Source of the DNA: Vanilla planifolia
Lineage: Eukaryota > Streptophyta > Magnoliopsida > Asparagales > Orchidaceae
Assembly (NCBI GenBank): GCA_023846275.1
Contig: CM043870.1
Location: 9,061,527-9,125,526, forward strand
DNA length: 64,000 nt
Reading direction: 5' to 3'
Of the stretch, positions 27,430-38,860 are shown piece by piece; the first letter of the stretch is position 1, and the number at the start of each line of letters is the position of its first letter. Under the pieces are notes generated by a model. It was not told the origin of the DNA and did not search any database. It saw only the letters and a program-made list of their open reading frames with translations. The position numbers were made by a program, and so were the translations under genes.

Positions 27430-27972
27430 TAAAAATATAATGTGAAAAATATACTAATATTCTTCATAAAAAGAATGTCATTTTATAAATAACAAAAATA
27501 TAGTTTACAAGCATATTTACATCATAGTTACCAAGTGTGTGTGCCCATAATATGTAAGATGACACAAAAAAAACATCTAATTCTCATAATGCTTACCAAA
27601 AAATAACATGAAAAAGTATACCATTTTGTACATAAATGAGAAATTAATTTATTAATGTATTTACATCAAATTATCAAGTTTATCTATTATTCAAAATGAA
27701 TGAAATAGAAATCATTCCAATGTCCTTAATGCTTATCAAAATGTAACATAAAAAATATATAATTTTATAAATTATAAATTAATTTACTAGTATATTTATA
27801 TTATAATTATCATATTTACTTATTATTCATACTACATAAAATAAAAATCATTCTAATGTTCATAATACTTTTTAGAAGATAGCATAGAAAAGTACATTAT
27901 CTCATAAATTATAAATTAATTTACTAGTATATTTACATAATAGTTACCAAATTTACTTATCCAAATCTAAAT
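27430..27972 (+). repeat. Tandem repeat, about 4 units of 136 bp
   Basis: Units begin near 27430, 27566, 27702 and 27838. Each carries in order a CATT.TAATGT/CATAATGCTTA-type word, AACATGAAAAA..TATA, AAATTAATTTA.TA.TATATTTA and ATAGTTACCAA or a variant. Units are AT-rich and clearly diverged (the first is weakest). The array starts just upstream, in element sense, of the minus-strand integrase fossil and may belong to that element's non-coding part; it could also be an independent minisatellite. Confidence 0.65.
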
Positions 27973-28139
27973 ATTGACTTTCATTTCTAATCTCAACCTT
28001 TTCTTGATTTCCTACATTACAATATATATGCATAATTAACATATATCTTATGTGGCATGTTTTAGTAAGTAATTAAAATCATAGTAATTTCTTTTAGACC
28101 ATTAAGTTATTGCCTAAAATATTTCTTGCATGGTTCCTC

Positions 28140-29100
28140 CATAATACCTTACGATTCATAAAAAATAATAATTCTAAACTATATCATACAAGGATGATCA
28201 CAAGATTGTTCTACCTAATTTTAGAAACTCATGCTCTATTATTCTTGTAGCTTCTAATTATACCATATGGTCTCAAAGATCATACAATGTGATCCTACAC
28301 TACTTTATCATAATTCATATTATTAAAACAAACATCCAATACAACCCATAACATCATATTATATGATTCTCATTATCTCTTCCCTTGTCAACCAAATATA
28401 CTACTATAATAATCCAATCATATCATAGGATAATTACACCATTTCTCACTTTACATCATATGATCTCCTTTAATCATATTATGCATTTCCACTATTGCTT
28501 TATCACCAAGACATTTTAGCTTATAATGCACCTCAATGTACAAGTTTGACCCCAATCTCTTCTCCTTCCAAACTAAGTCATTTTATCATAACTCTGACTA
28601 ATCATCTAGTATAATCAACTTAATCATACTACATAATATTCCATATAAGATGCTTGTATGCTTTCTCTAACAAACTCATCCACTACAGTGTGTAAATCTT
28701 ATCTTTATCATTCATATGATTTCACATATCATACTACTATGATCTTGTATCTGACTTCACCAACTTTATCTCTATGCTCTTGGAGCATCATTCTATATGA
28801 TCTTGATAATCACATTGGTATGATCACAAAATATGTCTCAACTATACCATACTTAACTAATATCCATTTTCACCCTTGTATGGTGAACCAACAACAACAC
28901 ATTATATAAGTAAGATACCCATATAGTCATTGCACGATTAACCCAACAACTCAACTGTATCTTAATTCACCTCATACTAATACAACCTAGTAAATCATCT
29001 AGTATAATACCTTTATTAAATTATCACTCAACTCTATTGTATCCTTACAACCCAAGCTCATCATACCGTACAATGATACCAACATACTAATATAATATTT
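28140..29100. repeat. Block rich in ATCATAC/GTATGAT-type motifs (block B)
   Basis: Recurrent words such as GATCATACAATGTGATC (28272-28288), ATATCATACAAGGATGATC, CATATGATC and AATCATATTATG. It resembles block C at 50.8-51.6 kb in the same orientation: ACCATATGGTCTCAAA near 28262 matches ATCATATAGTCTCAAA near 50837. The frame at 28658-28909 lies within it and is not supported as a gene. Probable dispersed repeat. Confidence 0.45.
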
Positions 29101-29255
29101 TTTTTATTTTCTTGATGCCTGTGATCATATTTCCATAACAAACCTAATGTTCCTTGCTTTGTTTCATAAATAGAACTGACTCCTCCACATCCTATCCTCA
29201 CTCTTCTATTAACAAGAATTTGAATCATGAAAAAATAAAGTACAAATAATATTAA

Positions 29256-29423
29256 CTAGGCATTAATTCTTACCTCATCAGAGATGTCAAAACCGTGAGC
29301 TAGAATGCTTCCCTTTTGATCAAACCACAAAGACAAGACTTCCCTGAGTTCACAGTGGCCCCAACAAAGACAACAATACCTCACTTTGCTCACTGCACTC
29401 AATTCCCAACCAAATGGTGTCAT
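29256..29423 (-). other. Small open frame of 55 codons, unrecognised
   Basis: On the minus strand an ATG at 29423-29421 opens 55 codons to a TAG at 29258-29256. Composition is balanced, with Cys and Trp (for example CCLCWGHCELREVLSLW, then FDISDEVRINA), unlike the AT-rich frames around it. The segment GATGAGGTAAGAAT near its end also reads as a good splice donor, so it could be an exon edge or a retroelement leader rather than a free peptide. No family recognised. Confidence 0.25.
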
Positions 29424-30120
29424 ATTGGAGTAACTTGAGCTTCATATAGTCTTTGCTCTTTATTGGACTCATCTAACCTATTTATAAGCTATGCCTAAGG
29501 TCAATAAGCCTAAACTGACTTAATTACTCAAAGATCTTTATTGTATTAGTTTTTGAAAGTGAGAAGTATCAAAAAATCTATTTAATTAAATTACCTACAC
29601 CTCCATCTCTAAAAATCACTTGAGCTTTGACATGAGATTTTTTATAAACCTTTTATAATTTTAGCAAAATTTTCCTTTATCTCTACTCCAAATTTCAAAA
29701 ATTGCAAATATATATTGGTGCAAACTAATATTCGTATATCTATATATTTATCCTCTACCATTTAGTTTTGACCCAAGTTAAAATTTAAAAAATTATAAAT
29801 CTATCTTGAGCAACATTTTAAAATTATGATTATATTTGAATCTTTAAAAGTTCTTAATGAGTTATTTAGATCTCTAAGAAATCACAAACATAATATTATT
29901 AGACTTGTCTTCTAGAGCTCTTCTTAATTTTGTACTTGATAATATTTTTAATCAAATTTGAGTTTATGATACATTCTCCAATATTCTATCATTATTTTAA
30001 TACTTTTATATATAAATCATATATTTTAAGAAATTGATTTGATCAAGTTCAATAGTACCTTATCACAATCTTCTTAGTTTAATTCTAAGATTTCTTCTCT
30101 CCTAATCGAGATAAAAAAAG
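29424..30120. other. AT-rich intergenic DNA, no gene seen
   Basis: No frame of note. A CTATTTATAAGCTATG stretch near 29478 could be TATA-like on the plus strand, but no transcript body is evident. Confidence 0.4.
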
Positions 30121-30124
30121 GACT

Positions 30125-30345
30125 ATCATTTTGGTCGCAAATACGGCTTCTGCTTGCTGGACAGATCCGGCCAGCTCGACACTCACCTTAAGACTGACGC
30201 CTTGAGTTGTTTTTCCGCCCGAATCCTCCCTTCGAAGAACGTGAAATCAATGGTGCGATTGGATCATTCTGATTGATCAGACCATCAGTTGCTACGAGGA
30301 TAACCTTAAACTCTCATCAGCATTTCCAGACTGGGGGCGTATATC
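30125..30345 (-). other. GC-rich island, possible decayed terminal exon or promoter
   Basis: About 220 bases of roughly balanced composition with several CpGs stand out from AT-rich flanks. On the minus strand 30313-30188 is open for 41 codons and ends in TAA; visible segments include VILVATDGLINQNDPIAPL and ISRSSKGGFGRKNNSRRQS. A consensus splice donor (AAG|GTGAGT) overlaps the stop at 30187-30181, so frame and splicing conflict. It may be a gene fragment, a leader exon or a promoter. I do not recognise a protein family. Confidence 0.25.
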
Positions 30346-31015
30346 AAAGTTGTTGAAGCTATAAAATGCAAAATCAAATATTTATGGAAATTAAATAATC
30401 ATTTTAAGTTATATAAATAATATGTTTAAAAAATTATTATAAATATCAAATGAATTCATAAGCATATGAATTTGCACCAAGAGATAGAGTTTATAAAAAA
30501 TCTCAATATAAAATCATCTCAACATGAAAAGAAAGTATCATGATCATAAATTTATAGGACAAATATTTAAAAGTACAAATAACAAAATAGTTATTTTAAG
30601 GTTTTACATTACAAAAAGTATTAAGAAAACTAAATAATACCAAAAAAAACAAAAATTGGATGGCAAATACAACCCTTTAAGGAGAATCATATACATTGAG
30701 CAACGAATTTTTGGAGAACAAATTGATTAAAATATTTATAGAATTTTATTAAGCCTATGGTTTAATTTAAAATTTATTAATTTTTATTATTTTTAAATCC
30801 CTAACCTTATGTCATGCAAAACCAATTTGAAGATTTACAAATGGTCATTGAAGCTCAACTATCGAAAGCTAAAGAGTTAGAATATGAAGGGTTGCTTTAG
30901 GAAAAGATATGTGTGCAATCTTGACCTTCCCAAGAGAACAAATTGTTGGGAATGGGAAGCTTCAGTTGTGAATGTTTAAATGAAGGGAGAAGTGAAAGAA
31001 CTAGCCATCCAAAAA

Positions 31016-31034
31016 GGGGGGGGGGGGGGGGGGG
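31016..31034. repeat. G homopolymer run, 19 bases
   Basis: A run of 19 G in otherwise AT-rich DNA, preceded by CCAAAAA and followed by TGAATTGTGCCC. A G-run followed by TGAAT is, from memory, a phrase found in plant dispersed repeats; the family is not identified. Run length may be unreliable in an assembly. Confidence 0.85.
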
Positions 31035-32435
31035 TGAATTGTGCCCTTTATAGTATTTAGAAAAATAAAATTTTCTATTTAATAAAAAAGCTTAACTTAA
31101 TTTTCAGTTATTTGATATTTTTAATAAAGGTTTTATTTTTTTTAAAAATTGATTTTTGTAAGAATGCAATGATTAAAGAACAAAAGGATTACAAGTGTTA
31201 GGACCACAAATAGAAGGCCTACGTCTACCCTTAATCCTAAACCATGCTTACTCAATTAAAATACCTTATTATACACAGTAGGTAGGTTACAAACTTTTGC
31301 AAAAACTTGTCAAAACTAATAAAAAAAATAGCTCTTACAAGCTTTCAATAATAGGCCAATAGTAGCAATAATAAGGGAAAACTCAAATAACAAATGGGTA
31401 AAGGAAAAAAGAGTATGGTATTTGATAATCAATGTCATAACAATTTATACTTTAAACCATTTAAAACACAAGTGGAATAATTACTAAGATGTTTATACTA
31501 GAGTTATCAATACAGGTTGAAGCAAAATGAACGAGAAGCAAGTTAAGATTAGTCATGTTTTTTCTCCATAGTTTTAGTTAAGAAAGGTCATAGAAGTTTA
31601 GGCTATTAAAAATTATGTACAAAATGTTTCATTCACTTATTTTAGTCTAAATGTACTCTTATTTATATCCCTGATTAGTTTATCACTGATTAAAGTGTAA
31701 TAACTATAATGGATTTCTCAAAGTAATTAAACCAGTAGTTACAAGTTTTGGTGATAACACATATAATACAATCAAAGGATCTTACCACAACAATAGGTAG
31801 ATAATAATATTCTCCTTACAAAAATCTATTCAACCTATTGATTTTTACATAAAACATATCACATCAACATGATTGAGGATATCATATTGTTTTATTTTGT
31901 GTTATTAACCTCTATTCTCTAGTTGTAAAGACTTTATATAAGTTGATACTTTGATCGAGTGAACAGATCATATGTGAATGTATTAGTTCACTCAACTATT
32001 TATGAAATAGTACACATTTGATGAATAGATCATATATGTATAATAAAATGATTAATCATAAATTATTTTATAGGTTTCATAGTTATTTCATATGTTTACA
32101 TTAGGAATATCTTATATGTATGAATGTGCATTTGTTGTATTACTTATTTCACTATGATAAATCATGTCTGTACAAAGTAAAGTTGAGATGTATATGATCT
32201 AATTACAAAAAGTTGTATTAGTAGTATTAATGATAGTGTGGAAATAATTGTCATAAAATTATAAAAAGGGCTTCATATATAACACATCAAAGGTCATAGC
32301 ACTCAGAACACAACCACAAATCATACATGATTGATACTATGTCGACTAATCTTAAGCTTCTTAGATTAAACCTAAATGATTATCGCATATGTGCAATGAC
32401 CACACTACACTTATACATCTATATAGTTTTGAATT

Positions 32436-32454
32436 AGAAGAAGAAGAAGAAGAA
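32436..32454. repeat. AGA microsatellite
   Basis: About six AGA/GAA trinucleotide units in AT-rich DNA. Confidence 0.85.
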
Positions 32455-33666
32455 AGCCAAATTATAGATCATACAAGTAGGATAGCTATTATCGTAGTAT
32501 ATAATCATTAGATAGTGAAAACAATGCTTGTTTGAACTTGATTTCTTCAAATTTAAGCCTTGTTTTGAATCCAGGGTTCTTTAGATCAAATGATATATAT
32601 GTTTAAATGTTAACTATTATAATTTGAACTCGAGGATTAATGATTTGACTAAGATGGATGCTTGATTATAATAACATAAATGCCACATATGTATAAGGGA
32701 ACGGTTTAACAATTCTAATAGTTGTAATGAGACAAATGAAGGACCTCCAAATGGTGCATACATGCAATTTGAAGCTAATCTACATGACTCCAAATTAGTC
32801 AGTTGATCCAAGCATTGAGCAAAGGTTATAAATACACCAAACCATTCTAGAATGTGTGTTTGCCTTGCTCCTTCACCATCACTACAAGATTTCATCAACT
32901 AAAATAGCTATTAGGTAATATAAGCTTGGTTTTGTGAAGAATTTTGGGGAAAATATTTTAGAAATTTTTGGAGGATTTAAGGGTGCCATGCAAGAGAAAG
33001 AAATTTATAAAAATGGAATCTATCATTGCTTAACAAAGGAAAGAAACTGGGAGAAATTCACTAAAAACCAAACTAAGAAAAATAGTTGAACAAAAGAATT
33101 TAATCATTTTGGCGTGACCACTACTCAAAAAAATAAAATGTAAGCTCTCTTGATACATCTCATGCATATTCTTGATGTATGATGATTTTGATTGGTTGCC
33201 AAATTAGTGAAAATGATTTTAAAAGATGGAACAATTTTCTTAGCACATTGATCTTGGGTATAAATTTGTTGTGCTAGAAAAATTGTGGATATATATAATT
33301 TATGATTAAAACTTATTGCAACTTTTGGAAATCACACATTATGCTCATGTTTTTCTCATCATGATATAGTTATAGTTATGCAAATTGCTTGTATTTGTAT
33401 GCACCAATGCCTTTAAAAAAGGGGCTTATGAGCATCTAGATTTTGGTAAGGTTAAATATTGGAAATTTAAAATGAAGGAAACATATGCTCACAAAAGATA
33501 AAAAAGGGATTGAGATAAATCATATAAAGGAAAATGAGCAAAGGCCATACATGCTTATTGAGACATCTTATATTGGGTATGGCCCACTAGTGATGTACTC
33601 AAAGTGAGGTAATTTTTTTGGTCTTTTAAATTCATATGGTGCTTTTAAAAAAGCCTTGATATAGCC

Positions 33667-34283
33667 ATAAACAATCCATCTTAGTCGAGTCAAATTTATG
33701 TATTCCTTCTAGATGATGAGATCCAAAATATATAGATAAATGAAACATTCTCTAGAAATTGAAATGATCAAATAACTAAGGGAAATAGAGTTTAATTAGA
33801 ATTAAGAAAGCATGACTAATTAAGACATGGTACAGTTTTCTTATATACTTACATTTCCTTTATATCATGCTGGTTTTGTTTATGCCATATGCATGTTATC
33901 AAACCCATCATGTGATTGTCCCACACTTGTAATATTTTGCATTAAATTTATAATATTTTTTCCAATCACACGTTATTTCTAATAAATCTCCAATATAACC
34001 ATAATCAATCCACCTTAGTTGAGTAAAATGTGTATTCGATGTAGATGATGAGACCCAAATATAAGGATAAATAGAAAATTCTTTAGAAATTGAAATGATC
34101 AAGTAACCAATGGAAATAATGTTGAATAAGAAATTAAGGAATCAAAATTAATTAAGACATGGTATTTTTACATATATACTTTCATTTCCATTATATCATG
34201 TTAGTTTTATTTATGTCATATGTATGTTATTAAACCCATCACTTGACTATTCTACACTTATAATATTTTCTATTAATTGTATG
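33667..34283 (+). repeat. Direct tandem duplication, about 335-bp period
   Basis: Two units start at about 33667 and 34002. Shared text includes AATCCA.CTTAGT.GAGT, GATGATGAGA.CCAAA, TAGAAATTGAAATGATCAA, ATTAAGACATGGTA, TATATCATG.T.GTTTT and AAACCCATCA. About 280 bases align per unit, with moderate divergence, so the duplication is not recent. The 64-codon frame at 33908-34102 lies across it and is not supported as a gene. Confidence 0.75.
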
Positions 34284-35940
34284 CAGATTTTTTTCCATTG
34301 AGCTTGTGTCAATCAACCTAGCCATTTCTTTGGGCTAAAAAGTATAATTAAAAATGTTGCACTTCATGGAACTCCAAGAGAAAACTGAGAGATGATGACA
34401 TAACTATTGGTTTTCCATTGTTGTTTTCCTAGATATCTTGAATTAAGTTTTGATCATGAAATTAAGTTGACGACTAATCTAGTTTATAACATGTATTGGC
34501 ACTTACTTTATTGTTTTTATAAGAACTCATATGTTTAATTTGGAATGATATTTGCTATTTTTGCTGGAATTATGAAAAATAATTGTTGTGAAAAAATATA
34601 ATTTTTTACTACTAGAAGTAAAATTATTTTCCTCTTCTCAAAATAAGAAAAAAAATGGTTTTGCAAACATTAAGAATATTTTATCTTGAATAGTTTTATA
34701 TAATGGATTTTTACATTAATAATTCAAGAAAATATGAAATAAAAGAAAAAAAAGTTGAAGTAGTGATTTTTTATCTTATTCTTATACTTAAAAATAAAAT
34801 AAATCAAGGATGCTATAGAAACACAATTTATTTTATGAATGCTTCTTGTATATGTTTTACTATGTGGATGCAAAAACCAAAAAAAAAAAAAAGATAGAAA
34901 AATTTCATAGCTAGAAGTTCTAGAAATAGTTCTCAAATAAGGATGACATATAGTATTTGAAGGATTATTAGTTTAAAATAAACCAAAGATGGGAAAATGT
35001 ATAATACATTAATATTAACACACAATATTTCTTGTTTGATTTTAGTAGTATATAGGTTGATAGTTTGTGGAGGGTATGCAAACAATAGGTTGATACAAAT
35101 GAAAGGTACATCCGATAAATGTGTACAGTACATGAACAAGGACATGCATATATTAGTATTTAAAGCAAGGAAGAGGCAAAAATGTTGTAACTTACATCAT
35201 GAGAAGAATTTCTATTGCAATTCTTGCTATCATGAGAAAAGAAAGAAAGCACTGTAGTAGTCTAGCAAAGGAAGATAAAAGAAAGAATTGAATTCATGAA
35301 GGGATTTTTGTGAGAAAGAAAAGATTTTCTTAGTTTTGCATCTACTTTGGAATAAAGGTTGATGATCTATGTACATAATGCATCTCTTTGATGATTGCAC
35401 AATTTTTAACGCAATCCTTATTCTAAAATTTAAAATAATGAAAAACTTATGTCTTTGTTGATGTATGGTACATTATGTCTTTGATTTGTAAAACATTGTG
35501 GAGAAACTCGCCTAATGAAAGAAAAAGAAGACTTCGTACTTTATGATTTTATTGTTACACTAGAAATTATGTATTTGGATTGAAATAAATACTACCACAA
35601 TAGCAAAGTTGGAAATGAAAAATATTATGATTTTTTTCAATTTATTTTGCTTCAAAACAATCATTTTAAAGTTATTGTTAATCTTTATTTTAGAAGAATA
35701 TTCAGTTTCTTTTAAATTTTGGGAAATGATTTTCTTTAACATTCTATTATGAAATCAATTTGAATTGATTTGGATTCTAAAATCAAAAGAATGATTTGGT
35801 TAATAAGAAAGTTCTACTTGGTTTAAATTCTTCAAAAGAAATAATTTTTTTTTCAAAAAGGGGTTTTCAATAATAAAGGTTCTTAAATAAAAGGATAAAT
35901 TTAAAATTCAATGACATCTTATTTCATTTAAAAATAAAAT
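34284..35940. other. AT-rich intergenic DNA, no gene seen
   Basis: Frames at 34703-35257 on both strands overlap and are Lys/Tyr/Phe-rich, as AT-rich DNA produces. The part next to 35940 may be older pol sequence of the following element, but I could not recognise a motif. Confidence 0.45.
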
Positions 35941-37380
35941 CAAGATGTCACATGAATCCTCCATTATCAAATTATTTGTCAAGAAGAATATTTATCATAT
36001 TACAAAGCTTCATAATGTTATATAAGAATGTAAAATTTGTTTTGTATTTTTGGAAACATTTTATAAAAAGTTTTGGAATAAAATTAGAATTTTCATATAA
36101 TTTACCACCAGATTGATGAAACACATTGAAGTGGTTAATATAATAATGAGGAACTTACTAAGATATTTAGATAAAAAGAGTATTGAAAATTTGGACTAAT
36201 ACTTGTTGATAACTAAGTTTGCTTAAAATAGCACACTTTTGCATGACTATAACATTATCACTTGTTAAAATAGTCTATCACGAGAACCTTACGAGGCCTA
36301 TTGATTTAATAAATATTCTTACTTATTTATTTTTTTGATTTTATATTTTCATTCATTAAAGAATTTCATGTTGACATGAAAAAGTAATGTAGCATATTAA
36401 AACTAATAATTCAATTATTTTAAAGTAGTTGATATGAGTAGAACTTCAAGAAAATTTAATAAAAAAGATTATGTGTTAGTATTCACCCTGAGAGATTTGT
36501 CACCATCCAATAAAAGAAGTTATATGTGAATGTTTACAATTCATTTAAAATTATTTAAAAGTTGAATTCAAATTCTCGTGTTCTAGAATTGTGATCTCAC
36601 ATATTTATTAACAATGCTTTTAATGTGAAAGATATATTGTCATATAAAAGTAATTTAAATAAAAAACATTTGGAGGCTAACTCTTATATAGGTGACACAA
36701 ATGATGACCAACCTCTTTATCTTCTAGCATCAACTACTTCATAGTTGATAGTATCTTAACCTATGAATCTTCTAGTTTTGATATTCTTCACAAGTTTTTG
36801 GTTTACTAACAAGATCAACCATCCAAAGAGGGTACTTAGCTAACCATACAGAACATGGAAATGTAAAAGTCAGACCTATCAATGGATTACTTAGATATTT
36901 ATTTAGTAAAAGAGTTCTTCTTGGTGAAGTGGAGTTGATGCAACATAATAAGAAATTTCATAAGAGAAACATACAAAAAGCCGAAGTTACCACTAATTGT
37001 GGATCATTTTTTAATTGAGGGTCAAAAAAAGACAAAAAAAGGGAGCTTTAAAATGTTAATTTGAATTAATGAATTGTAGGGAGCTGTTTATGAGATCTTG
37101 AGATATTTTTTATTTTGTTGTGCAAGCTAATGTCTATATTAATTTTTTTTTGTTGTTTTTATTAATTTTAAATTAATGATTTTTTGTCTTTTATTTATAA
37201 TTATGATTACGTTTTGTAATTCATTTAAGATCTTATAATAAAAAAATGAAAAAATGTCTTTAGTTGTGTATTTAAGAAACATTCAAAGCTATTCTAATGC
37301 TTGTGTGCACAAGTGAATCTCTCTAACAAAAAACAAGCAAACCTTTACCCTATCTAAATTTTGATCTAAAATATCTAATT
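35940..37380 (+). mobile_element. Ty3/gypsy integrase-chromodomain fossil with possible 3' LTR, plus strand
   Basis: Plus-strand integrase blocks occur in order: late catalytic core near 36030-36130, the segment linking core and C-terminal domain to about 36330, a C-terminal block near 36455-36720, and a chromodomain-like segment near 36800-36850 (QQDQPSKEGT), comparable with the one at 26.2-26.3 kb. Pol seems to end near 37050 at a purine-rich tract (GACAAAAAAAGGGAGC). The stretch 37058-37380, resembling 24.7-24.8 kb, may be the 3' LTR. Upstream parts are not recognised. It is broken many times. Confidence 0.65.
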
Positions 37381-38580
37381 GCCCTCTACTTGAAGCCACC
37401 CAACCACCCAACTCTTTAATCTCCAACTCCTCCCCAATAACTATTTTTCAATTTTCCTATTCGATCTCCTCGACCTTCATTGCCATGCCTCGCCACTAGC
37501 TATTCATGCTAGCCAATAGTCCCTCTCGTGCACTGTAGCTTGTTCCATAAATGGGTCCCACAACTTGATCAACCATTGCCATCTTTTGTAAGGTGTGAAA
37601 TCATCAAGTAGCTTAAAACTCTTACGTCAAACCTCTATGTACAATTAGATTAACACTTGCCTACCCTCATTCATAATGATTGTTGTTAGTCTTTCTATCA
37701 ACCAATGTCAAATCTTGATAGTGTATGTGTTGGCTATTAGTCAAATTACTTCAAACCTACCTTCTTTCTGATCGTCTATGCATAACTCGACTGCTTGCCA
37801 TAGTCGATTGTTGCATTTTTCATATCCCATATTAACATAGTACGACGGCACGTGAATCTTGGCATCACTTAATGCTTCATCCCAAGCCCTAACAACTCTA
37901 TTAATGACTAACTGAATGAATGGTCGATTATCTCCTCCCTTGTGTTACATATTTTCTTTCTCAAGGGCATGCATATAAAGTAATAATAGGATTGATCTCT
38001 CATCATAACTTGAAAATAATATTAAAATTTTTATATTCAATCAATAGAGCAAATGTAGATAGACTCAAATTTGTCAATTATTTAGTACCTATTTAACAAC
38101 TCTCCTATGCATTATCTTACTTTTTTTGTTACATAATTCCCGCCAGTATTTGTAAATCCCTTTTCACTATGCATTCACCAAAAGGGACTGCATTCATCAG
38201 GTTTAAAAAAAATATATAAACTATTATTTTACATGTAATATTATATTTTAAAAAAGAAAGAAAAAATTTATTTGATATATTTTTTAATTTTAGATGTTAT
38301 AATTTAATCGTATTAAATTAAATATATTTCTGTCTCATTATGTTGTAGTCAAAATAAGGAACTTTATCACATGAAATAGATATTGGAGATTTTGTGATGG
38401 ACCATGTAGATAAGTTGTCCAATAGGCTGCTGCGTAGGGAATTTTTTGTCGAATTTATTGCTCATTCCATCGCATCACTTTCACCGGATTATTAAAAAAA
38501 GTTTAAGTTAAAGGAGAATAATTTAAGGTCGAGAGCTTGTGGAAGAACTAGTGGAGAAGGGTCCCCTGGGCGGCAAAAGA
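37381..38580. other. Intergenic DNA upstream of the FAF gene
   Basis: A less AT-rich tract at 37380-37950 has no recognisable domain. A copy of the TCATAACTTGAAAATAATATT-type dispersed repeat lies at about 37985-38115. From about 38380 the DNA leads into the FAF promoter, so transposon-derived sequence comes to within about 0.5 kb of the gene. Confidence 0.5.
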
Positions 38581-38604
38581 AAGGTTTCAAGACCTTTTTT
38601 CTCA

Positions 38605-38615
38605 CTACAAATACC
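38605..38615 (+). promoter_or_regulatory. Probable TATA box of the FAF gene
   Basis: CTACAAATACC resembles the plant TATA consensus CTATAAATA with one difference. It is followed about 30 bases on by a CT-rich tract (TTGCCCTCTTCTTCACTTC), a usual setting for transcription start in plants, and lies about 250 bases upstream of the chosen ATG. Confidence 0.5.
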
Positions 38616-38739
38616 TCCCGTTGCCCTCTTCTTCACTTCATAGTCTCTTCACCTCCCTCAAGAATTCTAAGCTGAAAGACACCGAGCCGTTAAGCAGCCG
38701 CACCAACCAGCTACACGTCCAATATTTCTTCTTACAAAG

Positions 38740-38824
38740 GTAAAAAAATTGGATCTTGTAATGTTATGAGCAAAGAAAACCAATCCCACCAATTCTTAGC
38801 TTCGTGAATTCTGGATGATTGCAG
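38740..38824 (+). other. Probable 5' UTR intron of the FAF gene
   Basis: The donor ACAAAG|GTAAAA at 38740 and acceptor GATTGCAG at 38824 bound 85 bases, above the usual plant minimum. A possible branch site lies near TTCTTAGC. Removing it would delete three upstream ATGs (38761, 38766 and 38815) and leave a leader without upstream AUGs shortly before the start at 38861. If the segment is retained, the short upstream frames 38766-38807 and 38815-38844 precede the main frame and would be expected to lower translation. Inference from splice consensus only. Confidence 0.45.
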
Positions 38825-38860
38825 AAGAAAGTACTCCTAAGTGAATATTTGGTCAAAAAG

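Larger units (their letters stand above)
30346..33666. other. AT-rich intergenic DNA, no gene seen
   Basis: Only simple repeats and unassigned non-coding DNA were seen. The 93-codon minus-strand frame at 32617-32898 has no recognisable domain. Confidence 0.5.

Noticed and set aside
32617-32898. 93-codon minus-strand frame with Cys and Trp
   Set aside because: No motif, no splice or promoter context, and no relation to the neighbouring repeats; kept only as non-coding.
38819-38860. N-terminal extension of FAF from TTG at 38819
   Set aside because: There is no ATG in frame upstream of 38861. The extension overlaps the probable intron acceptor, and the ATG at 38861 has a good start context.
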